From positions 5,952,001-6,016,000 of the forward strand of contig OX621266.1 in the NCBI GenBank assembly GCA_951640165.1: a stretch of DNA of 64,000 bases, written 5' to 3'. Shown piece by piece: positions 44,701 to 53,285 of this stretch; the stretch's first letter is position 1; every line of letters starts with the position of its first letter. This DNA is from Pseudoips prasinana (taxonomy: Eukaryota; Arthropoda; Insecta; Lepidoptera; Nolidae). Both the position numbers and the translations under genes were made by a program. A model generated the notes under the pieces. The model saw only the letters and a program-made list of their open reading frames with translations, did not search any database and was not told the origin of the DNA.

Positions 44701-47700
44701 TTGTAAGACACAGGGTCTTTGAGTTTTTTGATATAATCTCTAACTTTCTACTACAAATTCTAGTTTTTTTGTGATATCTAATTATTTTTCTACTCTACCT
44801 TAATCTGTTTATTTACTCACCGGTTAGCTCTCGTCGAGACGCATCTAACGACACCGCATACACGGTGATAGCACCTGTATTTCAAAAGATATTTGCAATT
44901 TTAGATTTTTCAACACCCAAACCGAGGTGTAGTGGCGGGTAGTTTCTGCCCATACATTACGTATATCTCAATCCAAAAACATACGATTTCAATAATTGTT
45001 TTTGTGTCTATCGTTTAATATTAGCCCCCCAATATATAAAGTAACTTTGTTTTCATTATAATATACATATATATTTCTAAAATCTACCCTAAACAATAGT
45101 TTCTGTGTACTTTGTACTGAAAACATAGTTTTTGGTCATTTACTTACTATTTTTACATAGTGCATATAGTTTTTATAGTTCTAATATCAAAAACTCAAAG
45201 AAACGCATCCGCCAACACCCTATTTGCGGTTGTAAGACACAGGGTCTTTGAGTTTTTTGATATAATCTCTAACTTTCTACTACAAATTCTAGTTTTTTTG
45301 TGATATCTAATTATTTTTCTACTCTACCTTAATCTGTTTATTTACTCACCGGTTAGCTCTCGTCGAGACGCATCTAACGACACCGCATACACGGTGATAG
45401 CACCTGTATTTCAAAAGATATTTGCAATTTTAGATTTTTCATCACCCAAACCGAGGTGTAGTGGCGGGTAGTTTCTGCCCATACATTACGTATATCTCAA
45501 TCCAAAAACATACGATTTCAATAATTCTTTTTGTGTCTATCGTTTAATATTAGCCCCCCAATATATAAAGTAACTTTGTTTTCATTATAATATACATATA
45601 TATTTCTAAAATCTACCCTAAACAATAGTTTCTGTGTACTTTGTACTGAAAACATAGTTTTTGGTCATTTACTTACTATTTTTACATAGTGCATATAGTT
45701 TTTTATAGTTCTAATATCAAAAACTCAAAGAAACGCATCCGCCAACACCCTATTTGCGGTTGTAAGACACAGGGTCTTTGAGTTTTTTGATATAATCTCT
45801 AACTTTCTACTACAAATTCTAGTTTTTTTGTGATATCTAATTATTTTTCTACTCTACCTTAATCTGTTTATTTACTCACCGGTTAGCTCTCGTCGAGACG
45901 CATCTAACGACACCGCATACACGGTGATAGCACCTGTATTTCAAAAGATATTTGCAATTTTAGATTTTTCAACACCCAAACCGAGGTGTAGTGGCGGGTA
46001 GTTTCTGCCCATACATTACGTATATCTCAATCCAAAAACATACGATTTCAATAATTCTTTTTGTGTCTATCGTTTAATATTAGCCCCCCAATATATAAAG
46101 TAACTTTGTTTTCATTATAATATACATATATATTTCTAAAATCTACCCTAAACAATAGTTTCTGTGTACTTTGTACTGAAAACATAGTTTTTGGTCATTT
46201 ACTTACTATTTTTACATAGTGCATATAGTTTTTATAGTTCTAATATCAAAAACTCAAAGAAACGCATCCGCCAACACCCTATTTGCGGTTGTAAGACACA
46301 GGGTCTTTGAGTTTTTTGATATAATCTCTAACTTTCTACTACAAATTCTAGTTTTTTTGTGATATCTAATTATTTTTCTACTCTACCTTAATCTGTTTAT
46401 TTACTCACCGGTTAGCTCTCGTCGAGACGCATCTAACGACACCGCATACACGGTGATAGCACCTGTATTTCAAAAGATATTTGCAATTTAAGATTTTTCA
46501 TCACCCAAACCGAGGTGTAGTGGCGGGTAGTTTCTGCCCATACATTACGTATATCTCAATCCAAAAACATACGATTTCAATAATTCTTTTTGTGTCTATC
46601 GTTTAATATTAGCCCCCCAATATATAAAGTAACTTTGTTTTCATTATAATATACATATATATTTCTAAAATCTACCCTAAACAATAGTTTCTGTGTACTT
46701 TGTACTGAAAACATAGTTTTTGGTCATTTACTTACTAGTTTTACATAGTGCATATAGTTTTTATAGTTCTAATATCAGAAACTCAAAGAAACGCATCCGC
46801 CAACACCCTATTTGCGGTTGTAAGACACAGGGTCTTTGAGTTTTTTGATATAATCTCTAACTTTCTACTACAAATTCTAGTTTTTTTGTGATATCTAATT
46901 ATTTTTCTACTCTACCTTAATCTGTTTATTTACTCACCGGTTAGCTCTCGTCGAGACGCATCTAACGACACCGCATACACGGTGATAGCACCTGTATTTC
47001 AAAAGATATTTGCAATTTTAGATTTTTCATCACCCAAACCGAGGTGTAGTGGCGGGTAGTTTCTGCCCATACATTACGTATATCTCAATCCAAAAACATA
47101 CGATTTCAATAATTCTTTTTGTGTCTATCGTTTAATATTAGCCCCCCAATATATAAAGTAACTTTGTTTTCATTATAATATACATATATATTTCTAAAAT
47201 CTACCCTAAACAATAGTTTCTGTGTACTTTGTACTGAAAACATAGTTTTTGGTCATTTACTTACTATTTTTACATAGTGCATATAGTTTTTTATAGTTCT
47301 AATATCAAAAACTCAAAGAAACGCATCCGCCAACACCCTATTTGCGGTTGTAAGACACAGGGTCTTTGAGTTTTTTGATATAATCTCTAACTTTCTACTA
47401 CAAATTCTAGTTTTTTTGTGATATCTAATTATTTTTCTACTCTACCTTAATCTGTTTATTTACTCATTGGTTAGCTCTCGTTGAGACGCATCTAACGACA
47501 CCGCATACACGGTGATAGCACCTGTATTTCAAAAGATATTTGCAATTTTAGATTTTTCATCACCCAAACCGAGGTGTAGTGGCGGGTAGTTTCTGCCCAT
47601 ACATTACGTATATCTCAATCCAAAAACATACGATTTCAATAATTGTTTTTGTGTCTATCGTTTAATATTAGCCCCCCAATATATAAAGTAACTTTGTTTT

Positions 47701-48645
47701 CATTATAATATACATATATATTTCTAAAATCTACCCTAAACAATAGTTTCTGTGTACTTTGTACTGAAAACATAGTTTTTGGTCATTTACTTACTATTTT
47801 TACATAGTGCATATAGTTTTTATAGTTCTAATATCAAAAACTCAAAGAAACGCATCCGCCAACACCCTATTTGCGGTTGTAAGACACAGGGTCTTTGAGT
47901 TTTTTGATATAATCTCTAACTTTCTACTACAAATTCTAGTTTTTTTGTGATATCTAATTATTTTTCTACTCTACCTTAATCTGTTTATTTACTCACCGGT
48001 TAGCTCTCGTCGAGACGCATCTAACGACACCGCATACACGGTGATAGCACCTGTATTTCAAAAGATATTTGCAATTTTAGATTTTTCATCACCCAAACCG
48101 AGGTGTAGTGGCGGGTAGTTTCTGCCCATACATTACGTATATCTCAATCCAAAAACATACGATTTCAATAATTGTTTTTGTGTCTATCGTTTAATATTAG
48201 CCCCCCAATATATAAAGTAACTTTGTTTTCATTATAATATACATATATATTTCTAAAATCTACCCTAAACAATAGTTTTTGTGTACTTTGTACTGAAAAC
48301 ATAGTTTTTGGTCATTTACTTACTATTTTTACATAGTGCATATAGTTTTTATAGTTCTAATATCAAAAACTCAAAGAAACGCATCCGCCAACACCCTATT
48401 TGCGGTTGTAAGACACAGGGTCTTTGAGTTTTTTGATATAATCTCTAACTTTCTACTACAAATTCTAGTTTTTTTGTGATATCTAATTATTTTTCTACTC
48501 TACCTTAATCTGTTTATTTACTCACCGGTTAGCTCTCGTCGAGACGCATCTAACGACACCGCATACACGGTGATAGCACCTGTATTTCAAAAGATATTTG
48601 CAATTTTAGATTTTTCAACACCCAAACCGAGGTGTAGTGGCGGGT
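41766..48645. repeat. Higher-order block, copy B (13 monomers, 6,880 bp)
   Basis: This is the second copy of the block at 33829-40708, with the same thirteen-unit variant order and the same total length including three extra T bases. The monomer before it (41237) carries a private AATATAAAAGT deletion and does not match the monomer before copy A (33300), so the duplication edge lies at or very near the unit boundary. A CATTGG unit followed by an AATTG unit appears once more at 49175-50233, a partial third echo. Confidence 0.9.
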
Positions 48646-50527
48646 AGTTTCTGCCCATACATTACGTATATCTCAATCCAAAAACATACGATTTCAATAA
48701 TTGTTTTTGTGTCTATCGTTTAATATTAGCCCCCCAATATATAAAGTAACTTTGTTTTCATTATAATATACATATATATTTCTAAAATCTACCCTAAACA
48801 ATAGTTTCTGTGTACTTTGTACTGAAAACATAGTTTTTGGTCATTTACTTACTATTTTTACATAGTGCATATAGTTTTTATAGTTCTAATATCAAAAACT
48901 CAAAGAAACGCATCCGCCAACACCCTATTTGCGGTTGTAAGACACAGGGTCTTTGAGTTTTTTGATATAATCTCTAACTTTCTACTACAAATTCTAGTTT
49001 TTTTGTGATATCTAATTATTTTTCTACTCTACCTTAATCTGTTTATTTACTCACCGGTTAGCTCTCGTCGAGACGCATCTAACGACACCGCATACACGGT
49101 GATAGCACCTGTATTTCAAAAGATATTTGCAATTTTAGATTTTTCATCACCCAAACCGAGGTGTAGTGGCGGGTAGTTTCTGCCCATACATTACGTATAT
49201 CTCAATCCAAAAACATACGATTTCAATAATTCTTTTTGTGTCTATCGTTTAATATTAGCCCCCCAATATATAAAGTAACTTTGTTTTCATTATAATATAC
49301 ATATATATTTCTAAAATCTACCCTAAACAATAGTTTCTGTGTACTTTGTACTGAAAACATAGTTTTTGGTCATTTACTTACTATTTTTACATAGTGCATA
49401 TAGTTTTTTATAGTTCTAATATCAAAAACTCAAAGAAACGCATCCGCCAACACCCTATTTGCGGTTGTAAGACACAGGGTCTTTGAGTTTTTTGATATAA
49501 TCTCTAACTTTCTACTACAAATTCTAGTTTTTTTGTGATATCTAATTATTTTTCTACTCTACCTTAATCTGTTTATTTACTCATTGGTTAGCTCTCGTTG
49601 AGACGCATCTAACGACACCGCATACACGGTGATAGCACCTGTATTTCAAAAGATATTTGCAATTTTAGATTTTTCATCACCCAAACCGAGGTGTAGTGGC
49701 GGGTAGTTTCTGCCCATACATTACGTATATCTCAATCCAAAAACATACGATTTCAATAATTGTTTTTGTGTCTATCGTTTAATATTAGCCCCCCAATATA
49801 TAAAGTAACTTTGTTTTCATTATAATATACATATATATTTCTAAAATCTACCCTAAACAATAGTTTCTGTGTACTTTGTACTGAAAACATAGTTTTTGGT
49901 CATTTACTTACTATTTTTACATAGTGCATATAGTTTTTATAGTTCTAATATCAAAAACTCAAAGAAACGCATCCGCCAACACCCTATTTGCGGTTGTAAG
50001 ACACAGGGTCTTTGAGTTTTTTGATATAATCTCTAACTTTCTACTACAAATTCTAGTTTTTTTGTGATATCTAATTATTTTTCTACTCTACCTTAATCTG
50101 TTTATTTACTCACCGGTTAGCTCTCGTCGAGACGCATCTAACGACACCGCATACACGGTGATAGCACCTGTATTTCAAAAGATATTTGCAATTTTAGATT
50201 TTTCATCACCCAAACCGAGGTGTAGTGGCGGGTAGTTTCTGCCCATACATTACGTATATCTCAATCCAAAAACATACGATTTCAATAATTCTTTTTGTGT
50301 CTATCGTTTAATATTAGCCCCCCAATATATAAAGTAACTTTGTTTTCATTATAATATACATATATATTTCTAAAATCTACCTTAAACAATAGTTTCTGTG
50401 TACTTTGTACTGAAAACATAGTTTTTGGTCATTTACTTACTATTTTTACATAGTGCATATAGTTTTTATAGTTCTAATATCAAAAACTCAAAGAAACGCA
50501 TCCGCCAACACCCTATTTGCGTTTGTA

Positions 50528-50529
50528 AT
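50528..50529. other. 275-bp deletion junction joining two monomers
   Basis: The unit starting at 50234 follows the consensus to unit position 295 (TTGTAA), then continues at position 42 of the next unit (TACGATTTC). Exactly 275 bp are missing, with at most 1 bp of microhomology and a nearby G to T change at 50522. The junction lies 55 bp before the transposon end. Allowing for this deletion, a 2,702-bp insertion and a 2-bp duplication, the distance to the next unit start at 53721 is accounted for exactly. Confidence 0.9.
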
Positions 50530-50583
50530 ACGATTTCAATAATTCTTTTTGTGTCTATCGTTTAATATTAGCCCCCCAATATA

Positions 50584-50620
50584 CAACGTGTAACAGAAAG
50601 TGTGAACGTAACTTAAGGGG
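50584..50620 (+). repeat. Left terminal inverted repeat (37 bp)
   Basis: Starts CAACGTGTAACAGAAAG and ends AACTTAAGGGG. It matches the reverse complement of 53249-53285 at 36 of 37 positions; the one difference is T here and A in the other arm at TIR position 18. Confidence 0.95.
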
Positions 50621-51180
50621 GTTATAGGGTATCAGGACGGCTACCTATGGACGAAACTTCAAACAGAAATAATCATTTTTTTATTCAACTAGTAATTTAT
50701 TTTTATATCGACAACCTAAATCAACAAGTAAGATTACCGACGTTATGAACAACACTAAGCAAAACTCAGCCGCAAGGGTAATGAACCTTACCGAGAACTC
50801 TTTGGGTACCTACTACTTAGACTGTAAATAAAAAGTGTGGTTCTGTACAGTCACATAATTTATTACACGTGTTTATTTTAAGATTCAATCAAATGTTTAA
50901 CTGAATTTTTGCTCTAAATTCATATAAATTTGATAACTAGGAAAAATCACTGAATTTAATTTAAAATGATATTCCGCAAGATGTTGGATCTAGGTGAAAT
51001 AAATAATTTAATTGACTTATTTAACTGCAGATATTTTTTTGTGTGTTAAATAGTAAGAATATTAAATTTTTCTTTCAGTATGTGAATTTAATCTGGCCGG
51101 AAACGAATAGGTACTAAATTTTTAATACAAACTAACCAGATAAACACACGCGGTACGACTACTGATAAATTACGAAAAAA
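50621..51180. other. Left interior of the transposon, no gene seen
   Basis: AT-rich sequence with stops in all frames. I see no coding region, tRNA or strong repeat here. It is not satellite and shares no obvious similarity with the right interior outside the annotated duplication. Confidence 0.6.
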
Positions 51181-51400
51181 TATGAATAATGTACTAGGCT
51201 CATATGAACATTAGGGGACATTTCGAATTCCGTCCTGATTTTGTCGCAAGGAACTCTAATACGGCGGCGAATACAAAGGATTGATGTAGGTAAATAATAA
51301 ATGGTTAAATATTTTTTAATATTCATCAAAGCGGGCCCCGCTCGTGGCGGCGCCTTTGAGAGAGTTCAAGATGCCGCCACCGCGCGCCGCGCCATTTGAA
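51181..51400 (+). repeat. Internal direct duplication, copy 1
   Basis: About 220 bp that recurs, diverged, at 52150-52382. Shared blocks include TATGAATAATGTACTAGGC, CATATGAACA, AATTCCGTCCTGATT, GGTAAATAATAAA, GGTTAAATAT and TTTTAATATTCAT, followed in both by a GC-rich hairpin. The hairpin here has arms GTGGCGGC (51344-51351) and GCCGCCAC (51373-51380). The two copies flank the SINE region, offset by about 969 bp. They may be an old tandem duplication of transposon interior or two copies of a separate unrecognised element. Confidence 0.8.
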
Positions 51401-51412
51401 TGTGTTCGTGTA

Positions 51413-51486
51413 TAACTCATTGGTCTAGCGGTAGCGTGTTCAACTGCAGATAATAAAGTCCTGGGTTCAAATCCCGGGTCGGGCCA
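51413..51486 (+). other. tRNA-like SINE head with pol III A and B boxes
   Basis: The A-box-like sequence TGGTCTAGCGG lies at 51421-51431 and the first B-box-like GGTTCAAATCC about 45 bp downstream. CCTGGG and CCCGGG around the B box form a T-arm-like stem. The middle does not fold into a proper anticodon arm and the acceptor ends do not pair well, so this is not a functional tRNA gene. It is best read as the internal promoter of a SINE. Confidence 0.7.
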
Positions 51487-51872
51487 AAAAGTGATTATGG
51501 GAATAATGAAGTCCTGGGTTCAAATCCCGGGTCGGGCCAAAAAGTGATTATGGGAATAATGAAGTCCTGGGTTCAATTCCCGGGTCGGGCCAAAAAGTGA
51601 TTATGGGAATAATGAAGTCCTGGGTTCAAATCCCGGGTCGGGCCAAAAGTGATCATGGGAATAATGAAGTCCTGGGTTCAATTCCCGGGTCAGGCCAAAA
51701 AGTGATTATGGGAATAATGAAGTCCTGGGTTCAATTCCCGGGTCGGGCCAAAAAGTGATTATGGGAATAATGAAGTCCTGGGTTCAATTCCCGGGTCGGG
51801 ACAAAAAGTGATAATGGGAATAATGAAGTCCTGGGTTCAATTCCCGGGTCGGGCCAAAAAGTGATTATGGGA
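51458..51872 (+). repeat. 53-bp minisatellite of eight B-box/T-arm copies
   Basis: Copies start at 51458, 51511, 51564, 51617, 51669, 51722, 51775 and 51828. The period is 53 bp, once 52 bp because one A is lost. Each copy contains CCTGGGTTCAAATCCCGGG or the CAATTCC form, then GTCGGGCCAAAAAGTGATTA and TGGGAATAATGAA. Differences are few: AAATCC against AATTCC, GGTCAGG in copy 5 and GGGACAAAAAGTGATAATG in copy 7. Each copy has a near-consensus TFIIIC B box (GTTC, A and CC kept; the G at the sixth position is A). Only the first has an A box upstream. Confidence 0.95.
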
Positions 51873-52062
51873 TTTTTCCGTAAAAAGAAATTTCTCAGTA
51901 TCAGCCCGAAGTCTGGGAGTTGACGATATTACACCCCCATGCCTCGGAGAGCACGTAAGGCCGTCGTTCCTGTGCCTGACATCTTTCCGGTCGTATCGCT
52001 AGTCGTCCCATCGGATCATGAAAGTGATGGAATAGAAAGTGCAGGGGCACTTTCAATTCCAC

Positions 52063-52099
52063 CTTTAAAATTTAGAGTGATACACTCTAAATTTTAAAG
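52063..52099. repeat. Perfect 17-bp palindrome with 3-nt loop
   Basis: CTTTAAAATTTAGAGTG (52063-52079) is followed by ATA and then CACTCTAAATTTTAAAG (52083-52099), an exact inverted repeat. It lies just after the end of the recognisable SINE body and before direct-repeat copy 2. It could be a structured end of an element or a small fold-back insertion. It is not followed by a T-run typical of a terminator. Confidence 0.9.
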
Positions 52100-52149
52100 T
52101 TCCTGTAAAGAAATATTAATCATTCATACAATACATACAAATAAAAAAA

Positions 52150-52382
52150 TATGAATAATGTACTAGGCCCATATGAACAGTAGAGGACATTTCAAATTCC
52201 GTCCTGATTATATCCAAAGTTAGACTAATATGGCGGCAAAATCAAACAGTTGATATAGGTAAATAATAAACGGTTAAATATCTTTTAATATTCATGGAAG
52301 CGAGCCGCGCGCGTCGTAGATACCTAGGCGGCTCTTTTGAGCGGACTCAAAGACGCCGCCAAAGGGGCCGCGTTCGATGAAA
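52150..52382 (+). repeat. Internal direct duplication, copy 2
   Basis: The diverged partner of 51181-51400, about 233 bp. Its GC-rich hairpin has arms GGCGGC (52327-52332) and GCCGCC (52355-52360), with inner CTTTTGAG and CTCAAAG also able to pair. The hairpin sequence differs from copy 1 but pairing is kept in both, although the rest of the two copies has drifted. Confidence 0.8.
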
Positions 52383-53248
52383 GCCGCCAAATTCATCAAA
52401 TATTGTGCAATTTCATTTATTTAATAAAAATATTAAAATCATCAGTTGTTCGTAAACTGTTGTCTATTTAGGTCGTGTTTAGTTACTAAATCGTCTAAAA
52501 TGTCGTTTAGTAATGAGTAAAGTGTTCCGCGAAATCCTTAACTATGTCGTTTAGTGATCGTAATAATTTTGAACATTTCGTGCATTCATCTATGAAAGAA
52601 TAGCCTCAGACGTGCACTTTGTGATGATGAGGATTCATAGGTCACAGAATTTAAGGCTGCTTAATTACGAGGAACCTATGTCGTGAAGGGTACAGTGTCG
52701 CGATGGAGGCCACGCCTCTTTATAACTAAGAAACATGAAAGCTTTACGATTCTATGAATATGTTGTACATGAGAGAGACTCGTGTTAGTTGGCAAGTCTT
52801 AGAGTCAAGCTTTCGGTGTCGGTGCAGATTTTAGTGAACGTGAAATAATGAAATTCTTCCATCAGTACTGAAAACAACTTCAACTAGAGGTTAAACTATA
52901 AAAAGATTCTCGTAATGTGTTTGTGTATCACGTACTTATACGATGTAAAGTATCCAATAGCTATTCAGCAGTGCTATAAATAAAAACATAACTCGAAAAT
53001 AAAACAAAATATGTGTAGTGAGTGCAATCGGAATCAAACTACCAGGCGTGCATAGAAACACAGAGGTATGTCAAACAATTTCTAGCCTAAATCAGAATCA
53101 GCTGTGCTGTGTTAGTACGGATGTTCGTTATATCGATAAAAATACTTGTCGATATATTAAATGGTATATTATTTTACGATCAAGATTAAAATGATGGTAT
53201 TTCGGTATGAGATTTTGTGTATAGGTAGGCTTAAGGAGACCGTATATG
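52383..53248. other. Right interior of the transposon, no gene seen
   Basis: AT-rich and without a convincing coding region. A short direct repeat TGTCGTTTAGT occurs twice near 52500-52560. A 63-codon minus-strand frame that begins in the satellite at 53319 and runs through the right terminal repeat is treated as chance. Confidence 0.6.
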
Positions 53249-53285
53249 CCCCTTAAGTTACGTTCACTCTTTCTGTTACACGTTG
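53249..53285 (-). repeat. Right terminal inverted repeat (37 bp)
   Basis: Reads CCCCTTAAGTTACGTTCACT and ends ACACGTTG. Its reverse complement matches the left terminal repeat at 36 of 37 bases. TA follows at 53286-53287, copying the TA before the left end. Confidence 0.95.

Larger units (their letters stand above)
1..50583. repeat. 529-bp satellite array, part 1 (95 complete monomers)
   Basis: The same unit, beginning AGTTTCTGCCCATACATTAC, recurs at 1, 530, 1059, 1588, 2118, 2647 and so on to 50234. Most units are 529 bp. Length changes account exactly for the total: three units gain a T in a T-run, two lose 20 bp, four gain GC in the TGTAGTGG tract, eight gain a T near unit position 233 and one loses a base, giving 95 units in 50,233 bp. 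The final unit starts at 50234, carries a 275-bp deletion and is cut by the transposon at 50584. All copies share one orientation and differ at only a few sites each. No ORF or known gene is present in the monomer. I do not recognise the family and cannot say whether it has been named. Confidence 0.98.
51411..52050 (+). mobile_element. tRNA-derived SINE, lepidopteran-like, with expanded B-box segment
   Basis: A tRNA-like head (51413-51486) with RNA polymerase III A and B boxes is followed by seven more copies of the B-box segment and then a body at 51873-52050. The body contains CTGGGAGTTGACGATATTAC, TGCCTCGGAGAGCACGTAAG and CCATCGGATCATGAAAGTGA. From memory this resembles the body of SINEs widespread in moths and butterflies; a repeat-library search would settle it. 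The usual 3' part seems to be missing after about 52048, and I could not find a convincing target-site duplication. It sits inside the TIR transposon, so it either inserted there or was captured. Confidence 0.7.
50584..53285. mobile_element. Non-autonomous TIR DNA transposon, TA target duplication
   Basis: The segment interrupts the monomer sequence CCAATATATAAAG. It starts CAACGTGTAACAGAAAG and ends with the inverted form CTTTCTGTTACACGTTG. The terminal repeats are 37 bp with one mismatch. It is flanked by TA on both sides (50582-50583 and 53286-53287). A TA target is the rule for Tc1/mariner-type elements, but I do not recognise this terminus and other TA-targeting families are possible. 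The interior has no credible transposase ORF, so the element would depend on an enzyme from elsewhere. It contains a direct duplication, a SINE with an expanded B-box array and a perfect palindrome, annotated separately. Confidence 0.85.

Noticed and set aside
1..50583. Regular direct repeats as a possible CRISPR array
   Set aside because: The repeating unit is a near-identical 529-bp monomer with no unique spacers, and the surroundings are eukaryotic repeats.
51413..51872. A cluster of eight tRNA genes
   Set aside because: Only the first copy has an A-box region; the others are T-arm/B-box segments of 53 bp, too short for a tRNA and without acceptor or anticodon arms.
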